Shown piece after piece: positions 38,401 to 47,636 of a stretch of 64,000 nucleotides of DNA (position 1 is the first letter of the stretch; every line of letters starts with the position of its first letter). The translations under genes were made by a program, and so were the position numbers. Where the stretch lies: positions 1 to 64,000 of the forward strand of contig NW_020194549.1 of NCBI RefSeq assembly GCF_002865645.1. The letters run 5' to 3'. The notes beneath the pieces were generated by a model. That model did not search any database and was not told where the DNA came from. It was given only the letters and a program-made list of their open reading frames with translations. The DNA comes from Hyaloscypha bicolor E (lineage: Eukaryota > Ascomycota > Leotiomycetes > Helotiales > Hyaloscyphaceae).

Positions 38401-39330
38401 AGCTATTATAGCTAGTTAATTACTTTTAATTAAAGTAAACTAATTTCTAATCTATTCTTAATAGTAATATTATATACTAACTTGAAATAATTATATTAAT
38501 TAGTAAAAACTCAAGTCAAATAAATATTTAGTAGATTTTTCTTTTTATAAAGAAGATAATAGTAGTATTTGAGTAGTTCTCTTATATCTAGATACCCGAA
38601 ACAAGTATAAGCCTAAATAGCTCTTATAAGTTCTCTTTATTTAAAATTAGATTTGAATTAAGTTAAGTCTATATTAATAGAGGCTTAATAGATTAATAAG
38701 GCAAATTTAGAAGCTATATTTAAATAATAGAAAATGAAGTATTATTATATATTAAAGAGAAAATAAAAGAAAATATAAAAATTTTAATCTTTTTTAGAAG
38801 AAATAGTAATATAAATCTTAGTATTATATATTAAATACTAGCTAGTTTATATTATATAATAGACTATTAAATAGAAAGTATAATAGTATATTTATAATAG
38901 TTTATTTTTATACTAATTTTTATACTAATTAGTTTATAATTAAACTAGAAAGCAAGATATTTATATAATGGGACTTATTTAATAGCTAGCTAGGCCTACT
39001 TTTATTAATAATTATCGAGGTAATAGGGCTCGCTTAATAGCTGGCTGGGCCTACTTTTATTAATAATTATTAAGGTAATAGAGCTTGCTTAATAGCTAGC
39101 TGGGCCCACTTTTATTAATGGAATTATTAATAACTGGATTAAATACTAGCTAGTCTATATTATAAAATAGACTATTAAATAAAAAGTTAAAAAGTCTAAT
39201 AATATAATAATAATAGTATATTTTTATACTAATCTTAATACTAATTAGTTTATAATTAAACTAGAAAGCCGTAATGGGGCTCGTTTAATGGCTGAGCCCA
39301 CTTTTATTAATAATAATTATTAATATTAAT
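35475..39330. other. AT-rich RIP-degraded block with direct repeats
   Basis: AT-rich, CA/TG-poor sequence, continuous with the block left of Gypsy-A copy 2. A longer broken coding-like trace lies near 36,140-36,450 on the plus strand (INFLGFII, FYFFTKSRKGYKI), of no family I recognise. A 12-bp unit ATTAGTATAAAG is repeated about five times at 37,207-37,262 and appears singly elsewhere. A segment near 38,830-38,955 recurs directly near 39,145-39,270, and between them lie tandem units of GCTTAATAGCTGGCTGGGCC. These may be ends of an unrecognised element. Confidence 0.55.
38960..39310. repeat. Tandem and direct repeats at the edge of the AT-rich block
   Basis: A roughly 60-bp unit containing GGCTCGCTTAATAGCTGGCT and CTACTTTTATTAATAATTAT occurs about three times in tandem at 38,965-39,120 and once more, altered, near 39,278-39,315. 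The flanking sequence TACTAATTAGTTTATAATTA is present on both sides (38,928 and 39,240). Copies differ mainly by transitions. Confidence 0.7.
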
Positions 39331-39333
39331 CAT

Positions 39334-40500
39334 TTATCGATCGCTTAGCTGATAACGATTACTAATCGATAATTTCGATCGATAATTTATCGGAGCCCAC
39401 ACTGCATCCGCATTCAAAGCCCAAAAGTCAAGCCTCAGAACATCAATTGTCTTATCCCACCACACCGCCCTTTTCTGTTCCTGTTCCAAGCACTTCCGTC
39501 TATCCTCCTTCTCATCCAACATTTCCTGGCACATAAACTCCAACTCCCTGTATTCCTTCTCGTCGGCGCACAGGTAATGATTTTCTTCAAGTTTCCGCTA
39601 GAGATCATGTAGACTCCACTTATGGTGTCCGGGTAGATCTAGGAACGAGATCTTGAGTTAAAGACGCTAATAGTGTATCAATGAACTACTCATGCTACTC
39701 ATACTACTCGTGAATATTCATGAGTAGCGTGAGTAGAATATGAGTAGCGTAATGTCCTAAAAATTTGAGTAGAGTAGAGTATATACTCATGAGTAGTATG
39801 AGTAGTAATGAGTAGCCGTCACGTAACAATAATAAACTAAGGTTTATTTAATAATAATTAAATAATAAAGATATTTATTAAGTAGCCCCAGTAAAGGTAA
39901 GCTAGGGCTTATATAAGACCAGCTAAATATTAATTTTCTATAATAATAAACTAGTTATGCTTCTTAGAATCTTGATTTCCCCCTGACCTTTGGCTTGCTT
40001 ACTAAGCAATTCCATTGCCTAATTGGGTAGAAACTTGGCGCTAGAGCGGCGCTAGATGGGAGGCTTACCTACTTAGGCTAGCCTATTACGTGTAACGGTC
40101 ACGTGGGTACCTACTCATACTACTCATACTACTCATGAGTAGCTTGAGTAGAGTATGAGTAGAGTATGAGTAGCGCTATAATTGGTTGAGTAGAGTATGA
40201 GTAAGACCCACTACTCTACTCTACTCTACTCATTTGACACACTGGACGCTGAAAATGTTTGAGTGTTTCATGTCGGCTCTCTTGGTTGATCTGAGATGTT
40301 TTCGGGAGTGGTCGATGGATGCGAGGCGGAAAGCACTGATTTATGTAATTGTATGGTTTAAGGGTCAAAGGAGGAGGCCGAAAATCGATCGGAATTGCCA
40401 ATTGCCAGATCATGATTCGAATTTCTGCAGGGATAGAAGGGAATTTTGGGAATATTGCGAGAGGTGACTGCGGGCTCGCGGTGTTTGTCGGTTGAGCCAT
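39334..40500 (-). pseudogene. 2EXR-domain-like gene split by a hAT insertion
   Basis: The N-terminal half reads from an ATG at 40498-40500 down to 40245. It contains FPKFPSIPAEIRIMIWQLA (residues 17-35) and SQINQESRHETLKHF, the layout of the fungal 2EXR family of uncharacterised proteins. At 40244 a 574-bp hAT element begins. Beyond it the same reading frame resumes at 39670 (LDLPGHHKWSLHDL, then RKLEENHYLCADEKEYREL) and runs to a stop at 39334-39336. In silico removal of the element and one 8-bp duplication keeps the frame, but two stops remain, a TAA just after the insertion point and a TAG before RKLEEN. Both are compatible with CAA/CAG-to-TAA/TAG mutation. Function of the family is unknown. 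This copy is dead. Confidence 0.75.
39671..40244 (-). mobile_element. hAT-like non-autonomous element in the 2EXR gene
   Basis: A 574-bp element with terminal inverted repeats TAGTGTATCAATGA (left) and, read inward from the right end, CAGTGTGTCAAATGA. It is flanked by the 8-bp duplication GACGCTAA (39663-39670) and GACGCTGA (40245-40252). The one mismatch is a TG-to-TA change, as is the first base of the left repeat (C to T). Both ends carry dense arrays of GAGTA/TACTC words (39,688-39,815 and 40,110-40,230). It has no transposase. It is the least mutated of the three copies in the window and was used as reference for the nested pair at 14508-23856. Confidence 0.92.
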
Positions 40501-41488
40501 GGCTGTGCATTTGGGTCGAGCTTTGTCTGCTTTACGTTGTCGTCTTGAGGGTATTTTCTCGTCGTCTAGAGGGTCTGAAGTTTTCGAAAAAGTAGTGCGG
40601 GTTTAATTAAATCTTGACCATGCCGCCTCCCGCCAATCAAACACGGTTAACCTAGACCCCGGGCCCAGACCTAGAGACATTTACTTCCACACGTGACTGA
40701 GCTATTTCCGGTCACTTGGATCGACGGATTACTTTCAATTCGTTTGTATTAATGAGGTCTAGCCCTCTACTTGAGCCACTTTCGTGGGCGTATTTCGACA
40801 GAGGGGAAGGGGCTGAGCATAAGGGCTGAGCATAAGGGCTGAGCATAACTATGCAGCTGCGCCCCCTCGCACATGTATATTGCAAAACTTCTCATCGAAC
40901 GCCATTTCATGGTTTGAAAATAAATGAAAGGAGAAAGGAAATCATGTGTGGTCTAATCTTCACACTCTGGGTCGGCAGACACAACAACGGGTCAATTGAA
41001 GATCGGAGAGATCTCGTGAGAGGCTCCGCTGTGAACACGCGGGTTGTGAAGCTGTTGCCATTGAAGAAAGACGAAGATGCCGGAAATTCTGATGTTCGCG
41101 AATCAGGCGTGAATGCGACGAGCGGAGGAAATGTGTCGCCGAAATAGGACAGTATCAAGCCTGGACGCAAGGTATGTTTCTATTGGCCTAGACGACAACT
41201 CTCAGAACTTGCTAAGACTTGCGACAGCTAAGCTGAAAGAAAGACACAATTGAGGGATGTAGAAAACTGGATATGGTCTCTGAGTTGGGTGGTGAAGCGG
41301 TTGATCGTTGGCAAACCTCTTCATCTGATGTCGAGGGTCAATCTTGAGGCTCCTCCCAATGAAGGATCAAGGATTATAGTTCATTCATTGAAAGTATTCT
41401 CGCACCGGCCACTCCGAAATCACAGCCAAGACAGCGCTCGCATGCCTCATCAATTGTTTCTCGAATTCCGTTCTCATCCAATCTAATC
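40501..41488. other. Intergenic region with a weak small ORF
   Basis: This lies between the broken 2EXR gene and the 3' end of the ECM15-like gene. A small open frame on the plus strand from an ATG at 40851 to 41147 (98 codons) shows no recognisable motif. A second, overlapping frame on the minus strand is equally unconvincing. The CACACGTGAC motif near 40,689 and the tandem repeat at 40,809-40,848 are the visible features. Confidence 0.45.
40809..40848. repeat. Tandem 13-mer GGCTGAGCATAAG x3
   Basis: Three head-to-tail copies of GGCTGAGCATAAG, the last incomplete, directly upstream of a small ORF. Likely slippage-derived. Confidence 0.9.
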
Positions 41489-42183
41489 TCACTTCGTGTC
41501 CGCGGCAAGTATACTCTCAACCTTGGTCACCTTCTCCGAGAAATGTTGTTCCTTGTCCGTCCTACTACTGTCAGCCCTCATTTATGTCTAAGAAGTCTGC
41601 ATTCTTACCTTGTGCCAGCACGAATATCAGTCTGTACCCGCAGAACTCCATTTTGGTGGACGAGAGTGTGTGCTTGGCCGATGAGTTTCATGACTTCGTC
41701 CCAAGATCCTTCTGTGGCTAGAATTAACCATCTATTGCTGTTTGGGGAGATATAAAGATGAATATAGCGCCCAATCAAAAAAAGCCGGGAGAAGAATGGG
41801 TAGCGCATTGAAATTATGACACTTGATTCCAACGCTTCGGGGCAGGGCTCAATCCCACTTTGCCCGAGCTCTCTGAGGCGCAAAGAAACGCTCAAACAAG
41901 ACCGATATTTCAAAGCGGAGAGGCTCCAGTGGGAGGTTACGTACCAACTGTCGTCCCAGCGCTGTGCATCGAGTAGCTCAGCCCACTTGCTTTCATCAGC
42001 CGCTGGACAGCAGCTACTTCATTCGATACTGAAGCTGTTGTAGTGCCAATCTGCTGTATCGTCAGAGAAGCCAAGATGCATTCCGGCAGTTCCAGGCAGT
42101 CCGAAACTTACGGGGATTAGACAGAAATCGGCAACGCAAGCCGGTGGCGTTGAGAGGTTGGCGTAATCGATTGGTGCTGCCAT
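41489..42183 (-). CDS. ECM15/UPF0045 (MTH1187/YkoF-type) thiamine-binding-like protein
   Basis: Four exons can be joined: 42183-42112, 42050-41945, 41711-41609 and 41561-41489. The introns are 61, 233 and 47 bp, beginning GTAAGT, GTACGT and GTAAGA and ending AG. All joins keep frame and give a 117-aa protein. Motifs are those of the small UPF0045 family (yeast ECM15): [11 protein letters not shown] near residues 17-27, [18 protein letters not shown] near residues 49-66, and [12 protein letters not shown] near 85-96. The family has a ferredoxin-like fold, forms tetramers, and some members bind thiamine; the cellular role is poorly defined. The length is normal for the family and no key residue is missing. 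The second intron is unusually long for this window. The neighbour downstream in the window is a broken GFA gene on the same strand. Confidence 0.88.
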
Positions 42184-42743
42184 GGCCTGTTAAGAGGCCG
42201 GATAAATATTATGTACGAGAAAGAATTTAAGTTTTAAGGGTTCAATGGCGGTGGGATAGAGATTTGGATGATGATGAACGGTTGTTATGTTTTTTTTTTT
42301 GAGATTGTGATAAGCCAGTTAGGCGAGGAGTCGAATTTGGATGGTCACGTGAATGAAGGAGACAAGGAATTGGTGGTGTCTTTTTGCTCAAAGGCGTTTT
42401 GCATCTCATAGAATTGGCGTTTTGAGGAGATAGCCGTTATGTTTCCTGTCAAATACGTCTGTTCATGTCACTCACGGCCCCTGATTCCTCCAGCCTCAAG
42501 TAAGCAAAGGCTTACGCCTCGTGCTGCAAGTCAACGCATCTTTCCCGTCGTCCACAAAATGCCAGTCGATTCATACGCGGATGCCTAAGAAACCTCTCCA
42601 TTCAAGGTAGCGTCGCTTTCAGCGGCCCATTTTTAACCCCCGGCCTCCCCTTCTTCGTGATGAAAATGCCTCTCCTGCCTCATCCCCTCTTGTTCAAGAC
42701 TATCCGTATTAAAGCTACCCGGCATGAGCATAATCATCGGAAC

Positions 42744-43165
42744 CTAACCCTCCTCTAGCTTATCCTCAATAACAAAACGTAAAGTCGTGCCACAGCTCCG
42801 CAAAATGACCGTGTAGTATTTCTTCCATCAGCAAACTCGTAGTTGGCAATTGCATATTCCCCAGGTTTGAGGTGGGTGAGTTCCGCGGTGGTTTTGTCAT
42901 CGAAGATTGAATTGGGTTCAATAGTGAGTGGGGCCTTTTCATTTTCCACCGCCCAATCGACCAACCATGCTTGTACTAGAGTGCAGCTGTTGCGTCGACA
43001 ATTATCGTAGTGATCAAAGAAGATTTTTGGCGTGCCGTATTCGGCACCTGACGGGTCCAACATTATCGGCCGTTGATCGAGAAGGGGAACCCAGATTGTG
43101 TATCGAATTTCACAGCACTAGCAGCCGCTTTTGAGGTCCATCATTTCGAAAGGGAGGGATGACAT
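42744..43165 (-). pseudogene. GFA/CENP-V-family gene with a stop and a frameshift
   Basis: From an ATG at 43163-43165 the frame reads MSSLPFEMMDLKSGC*CCEIRY, where the TAG stands at the first zinc-ligand motif that is normally CxC in GFA (glutathione-dependent formaldehyde-activating, Mss4-like) proteins. It then continues openly through HYDNCRRNSC, the CxxC-like centre, to NTTRSFCG. At that point a one-base loss shifts the frame; the next frame carries SCGTTLRFVIEDKLEEG and a stop at 42744. SFC..CGT.L is the conserved C-terminal zinc motif. So the gene is recognisable end to end (about 140 codons) with two lesions. Sequencing error is an alternative for the frameshift. Family members are zinc proteins of varied or unknown substrate. 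Confidence 0.68.
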
Positions 43166-44226
43166 TTTGGAAGCGGGTTATTGTCCGAAAGGAGAGTATT
43201 TGATACATTTTGAGGTGTATGAGAGTGTAGATGAAAGAAGGTCCGGGGAAGATGTGAGAGGAATGGTCGTTTAAATCACTTGATAAAGATCAATCCGAGT
43301 CGGATTTTTAATGAAAAGAGAAGAATTCGTATTGACTTTTCCTCGTGGTCACCTTCCCTTAGCATCCTTCGCGGAGTCTTTTCGCCGACTTCGGGTGCTG
43401 TTCACGCCGCCCCGGAACATAGCTGTCAATCACAACATTTAAACATCCCGAACGGACAGGACGCTCGGCCTACTGTTCCGGGGATTCAACACAAGATGAG
43501 ATGTTAAGAGAGACTTCTTCCCGCGTGGCAGGGTCTGCAAGTTCTGCAACAGCCCTGCATTGCCACCCGTTACCACTCGCGGTGGAATGCAAGCCACAAC
43601 GCTCAGCTCCTCGAGATATCTCACTGCATATCTCAGCTTCATTCTTCTCCAGCAGCAGTCTTTGGATGATTTGTGAGATGCGCAGCCCGGCTGACGTTGA
43701 CACGTCGTCGTCGAAGTTTTGAAACCGAACGGAAGTGGGCTAGTGGGACAGCCAAAAATAGATGGCGGGAGTTTTCCGGCGCCAACCCCCTTTGGGGCCA
43801 GCCTTCCGCATCACCAACAACATCCAACGACAAACGCATCGCACCGGCACAACGTCACTCTTGCCCGATGCCTTTTCTTCGGTTTCAAGACCTCTCCTGG
43901 ATGGCTGATTGGATCGGGCAGGGATGGCACGTCTGGGCAGCTGCTGAGCTGGGTCCACATTTCTGCAACTGCGGTTGCTGACGACGATCAAGCGCATATC
44001 AACCTTGGCTGCGCCTCCTCTCCAAGGTCTCGCCATTTTTCTATAGCCCCTCTATTTCATTGGATTTGTGTTTTTCCCTCTTTCCTCACGATTGTAAGTT
44101 ATATAATTCTTGCTGGGCCAGGTGATTGTTTCCTTTGTTTGGACAATCGCTCCGCGGCTCAAAGATTTGCCACCGTGTTCATTCCCAAAGTCTTCTTTCG
44201 TCAGACCTCAGCATCACCAATACAGC
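43166..44226. other. Intergenic region upstream of the PLC-like gene
   Basis: About 1 kb of balanced composition. Several overlapping open frames occur on both strands (longest about 90 codons before 43,703 on the minus strand, beginning RFQNFDDDVSTSAGL), none with a recognisable domain. A CT-rich tract and TATATAATT near 44,098-44,106 probably belong to the promoter and leader of the gene starting at 44227. Confidence 0.45.
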
Positions 44227-45429
44227 ATGATGCTTCTTTCATTGCTTGCTACCTTGGTAGCTTTTCTCTCATTCGCAGGCCTGGGTCAAGCTGTTGCTCA
44301 ACAAGGTGGTGGAAATGGCGGGGATGGGGTTGGACAGCAATCGAAATCCCGAATAGCCACAACAGCAACACGAGCGTCTACGACGGCCCCCGAAGCAGCA
44401 GTATCAACCAGTACAGTAGCCTGCAACAACTCCCCGCTCCTGTGCAGCCGAAATTACAACAACATAACTCATATGGGAGCCCACGATTCTGCCTTCCTGC
44501 GAGATAGCAGCACCTCCTTCACCGTCTCCGGCAACCAGTTCTACAACGCCACCGTCGCACTCTCAGCCGGTATTCGACTATTGCAAGCACAAGTCCACAA
44601 CCAGAACGGCACCCTCGAGCTCTGCCATACAACATGCACGCTTCTCGATGCTGGGACGTTGGAAACTTTCCTAAAGGAGATAAAGACATGGATGGATGCC
44701 AACACCAACGAGGTCGTGACGCTGCTGCTCGTCAATTCTGACGATGAGTCTGCCGCCACATTTGGATCGGTGTTCGCCAGCTCGGGGATTTCAATCTACG
44801 GCTACACACCCACATCCACCACTGGCCCTGTCTCGACATGGCCAACTCTGCGGACTTTGATTACGGCGAATACAAGACTGGTGACATTTATTGCCAGCAT
44901 TACTTACGACAGCACATATCCCTACCTGCTCACCGAATTTGACTACGTTTTTGAAACAGCATTTGGAGTCTCGTCCCTCAGTGGCTTCAACTGCACCCTC
45001 TCCCGCCCCACATCCCTCTCCTCCTCCTCCTCCTCCTCCGCCATATCATCAGGGTACATGGGTTTGGTAAACCACTTTGCGGACACAGTGGAGGTCTTCG
45101 GTATATCGATCCCGGACGTAACGGATATCGCAACTACGAATTCTGCGAGCACAAATACAACAGGTGCGTTGGGAGCACACGGTACAGAGTGTAAAAGCGA
45201 GTGGGGGACGAAGCCGACCTTTATACTTGTTGATTTCTGGAACGTGGGACCGGCCATTAAGACTGCGGATCAGTTGAATGGAATTACTGCGACTGGGAGG
45301 ACAAGCGTCACCACGGCGGAACTGACCGCGAGCTCAAGCTTTGGTGTCAAGGGGGATCCTAGAAGTTCATGTGCTATCGCGGGTACGGCCATGGCTGCGC
45401 TTGCAATTGTGAACTTTGTTTGTTTATAG
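44227..45429 (+). CDS. Secreted PLC-like phosphodiesterase (TIM-barrel), possibly GPI-anchored
   Basis: A 400-aa single-exon protein. I chose the ATG at 44227 because it opens a good signal peptide (MMLLSLLATLVAFLSFAGLG, cleavage after about residue 24). A low-complexity Gln/Gly/Thr/Ser stretch follows (25-65), then the catalytic-type domain: ITHMGAHDSAF (residues 80-90, with a candidate catalytic His86) and LELCHTTCTLLDAGTLETFL (130-149), typical of fungal PLC-like phosphodiesterases of the PI-PLC X superfamily. A Ser run (SSSSSSS) sits near residue 265. The C-terminus ends in a Ser-rich segment and a hydrophobic tail (IAGTAMAALAIVNFVCL), which suggests a GPI signal. Substrate is unknown; these proteins need not hydrolyse phosphatidylinositol. 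A second, unrelated-looking member lies at 55291-56694. Confidence 0.85.
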   Translation: MMLLSLLATLVAFLSFAGLGQAVAQQGGGNGGDGVGQQSKSRIATTATRASTTAPEAAVSTSTVACNNSPLLCSRNYNNITHMGAHDSAFLRDSSTSFTVSGNQFYNATVALSAGIRLLQAQVHNQNGTLELCHTTCTLLDAGTLETFLKEIKTWMDANTNEVVTLLLVNSDDESAATFGSVFASSGISIYGYTPTSTTGPVSTWPTLRTLITANTRLVTFIASITYDSTYPYLLTEFDYVFETAFGVSSLSGFNCTLSRPTSLSSSSSSSAISSGYMGLVNHFADTVEVFGISIPDVTDIATTNSASTNTTGALGAHGTECKSEWGTKPTFILVDFWNVGPAIKTADQLNGITATGRTSVTTAELTASSSFGVKGDPRSSCAIAGTAMAALAIVNFVCL

Positions 45430-45956
45430 ACAACATACTTCTGGGAAACTGGGAGACTTCCTGGGTCGAGCATAGCGTAGGAGTTGGGTCCGGATACGTG
45501 CATTCGCATTTACAGGCGTTGGATACCATACATCTGCTTTGGGGCAAAGAAAAACACTAGTTGTCAGCATAGAAGAAAGATTATGAAGTAACCTGGATTT
45601 ATTCCCATTGACCCTGTATTGAAAGTAACCTGTCCGCCTCTTACTCGGAAACTGTTTTTGAACCCCACTTTCAGGAGGTAGTTCCTCTGAACCTACCAAT
45701 ATTTTTGGTTCGAAGATATATGGAGCAAGTGCTGCAATCTAACAAGGAGAGGGGCACATTCGCCTTTGAGCCACTCTTCACAGTTTTCCACTTCAGACAA
45801 ATTTATTATTTAACCCACCCCACTTTTCTCTCCCCAGTCTACCAATCGGTCATTTCACTCCCAACTTCGCCCTTCGGCACCTTCCGCTACATCAACTACA
45901 AGGCTTCCGTCTGCCTTTCTACCCTACCTCTCTGTTCTTCTCAAAACAATACCAAG

Positions 45957-47636
45957 ATGGCAACTCAAACCCCAGCCCAGGATGCCCCGGAAGCATCCGC
46001 TCAACCAATAGACAAGCTACTCCAAGTTCGGACTGGCAAGCTTCGACCTGTCTTCGGCCTCAAAACTCCATCAGGGATCTTCAAAACAGTACACCAAAAC
46101 CCTGTCAAAGTGGAATTCCTGGGCTGCGAAGGCGATGAGCATGGCTATATCGGCCATGGAGGGGTAGATAAAGCGCTGATGTGGTATCCTTCCCAGCACT
46201 ACGCTTTCTGGAAAACGGAGCTCCCCCAGAATGCCCATCTTTTCGGTGTTGGGGGATTTGGTGAGAATATCGTTACCTCAAATGAGAAGTTGAGCGAGAA
46301 GGAAGTTTGTGTTGGGGATATGTTCAGATTTGGCCGAGAGGAAGCAGGAGTGGTGATCCAAATCAGTGAACCGCGGCAGCCGTGCTTTATGCTCAATCAT
46401 CGACTTGAGGTTAAGGATATGAGTATCCGATCTCAGAACGCAAATCGAACGGGGTGGTACTGTCGCGTTTTGAAGGAAGGGCATATCCAGTCCGGTGATC
46501 CCATAACCTTGGTCGAGAGAAAGTATCCGAAATGGACAGTCAAGGCGGTGCAGACGATTTTGTATGTGGAGAGGAAGAATTGGGAGGCGATCAGGGAGCT
46601 GAGTGAGTTATCTGAGCTTGGTGAGGAGATAAGAATGATCTTCTTAAATCGGCTGAAGAAGGGGATTTTCTTAGACGAGTCTGATAGGCTGGGTGGCGGT
46701 GAAGACAAGGCGTGGAATGAATATCGGCTTGTGGGCAAGAAGGTAGAAACTCCAAGGATATGTTCGTTTGAGTTCGAGACTATCAATACCATCGAGAACT
46801 CAGCGCCTGCGACCCCTGGATCCCATATCCGTGTCAAATTCGGGGGAAATAGCCAGGTTGTGAGAGCATATTCCATAGTTGGTGGAGACAGCGACCGCTT
46901 CACGCTCGGCATCGCCTTGGACCGGGACTCTCGAGGCGGTTCAAGATACCTGCACGAGGAGCTGAAAATTGGCGATACCCTTTCATTCAGTCAAATGAAA
47001 TCAGACTTCTCTCCAGCTGTAGACGCAGATCACCATATCTTGATCGCCGGAGGTGTCGGCATCACCGCCTTCCTCATCACCGCACGGCAACTGAGGCAAC
47101 AGGGACAGAATTTCCATCTATACTACGCTATTCGTTCCGCTCATGATGTTGCCTTCAAACATCTGGTTCAAGAACTCGGCAACGACGTTACGGTTCTGGA
47201 TGGGAGTAAAGGGCAAAGGCTCGAGATCTCAAAGATTATCGCAAAGTCGAACAGCAGGACGCACATCTACTGCTGCGGCCCCCAGCGTCTCATGGATGGC
47301 GTAACGCTCGCTGCTCGTACCCTGAGTTTCCCAAGTTCCAATCTCCATTTCGAAGCTTTCACGGCCCTGGCATCGGGTGACCCATTTACAGTTGAATTAG
47401 CGGAATCAAAGAAAACACTTGACATTAAGGCAGAGCAGACATTGTTGGATGTCCTCAGGGATTCTGGATTTGATATCCCGAGCAGCTGCGAGGTTGGCAA
47501 TTGCGGGACTTGTAGGGTTGGTGTGAGGGGTGGAAAAGTTGAGCATAGAGGGACAGGGTTATTAGAGGGGGAGAAGAAGGGCGCGATGTTGAGTTGCGTG
47601 TCGAGAGGGATTGGCAGGGTTGTGTTGGATTTGTGA
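45957..47636 (+). CDS. MOSC domain - FAD/NAD(P) reductase - 2Fe-2S ferredoxin fusion protein
   Basis: A single-exon 559-aa protein. The ATG at 45957 (context AAGATGG) was taken rather than the longer upstream frame, which crosses a CT-rich leader. Residues about 25-190 form a MOSC domain with QIGHGG-like HGYIGHGGVDKAL (62-74) and the candidate cofactor cysteine in EPRQPCFMLNHR (Cys143). Residues about 255-455 form a ferredoxin-reductase module: RAYSIVGG (303-310) for flavin, AGGVGITAFL (364-373) for NAD(P), and YCCGPQRLM (438-446). Residues about 475-559 are a plant-type 2Fe-2S domain with C511, C516, C519 (CEVGNCGTC) and C547. The order matches bacterial YiiM/phthalate-dioxygenase-reductase-like enzymes. 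It probably reduces N-hydroxylated or similar substrates by passing electrons from NAD(P)H through flavin and Fe-S to a molybdenum cofactor; that role is inference. No signal peptide is seen. Confidence 0.92.
   Translation: MATQTPAQDAPEASAQPIDKLLQVRTGKLRPVFGLKTPSGIFKTVHQNPVKVEFLGCEGDEHGYIGHGGVDKALMWYPSQHYAFWKTELPQNAHLFGVGGFGENIVTSNEKLSEKEVCVGDMFRFGREEAGVVIQISEPRQPCFMLNHRLEVKDMSIRSQNANRTGWYCRVLKEGHIQSGDPITLVERKYPKWTVKAVQTILYVERKNWEAIRELSELSELGEEIRMIFLNRLKKGIFLDESDRLGGGEDKAWNEYRLVGKKVETPRICSFEFETINTIENSAPATPGSHIRVKFGGNSQVVRAYSIVGGDSDRFTLGIALDRDSRGGSRYLHEELKIGDTLSFSQMKSDFSPAVDADHHILIAGGVGITAFLITARQLRQQGQNFHLYYAIRSAHDVAFKHLVQELGNDVTVLDGSKGQRLEISKIIAKSNSRTHIYCCGPQRLMDGVTLAARTLSFPSSNLHFEAFTALASGDPFTVELAESKKTLDIKAEQTLLDVLRDSGFDIPSSCEVGNCGTCRVGVRGGKVEHRGTGLLEGEKKGAMLSCVSRGIGRVVLDL

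Noticed and set aside
41712..41944. Protein-like stretch [14 protein letters not shown] in the ECM15 locus
   Set aside because: It falls inside the second intron; only its removal yields the conserved TTVEGSWDEV sequence.
43719..44507. 262-codon plus-strand frame
   Set aside because: It has no motif, spans the promoter of the PLC-like gene and overlaps that gene's start in another frame.
45705..45956. N-terminal extension of the MOSC fusion
   Set aside because: The segment is a CT-rich leader, lacks conserved sequence, and an ATG with good context follows at 45957.
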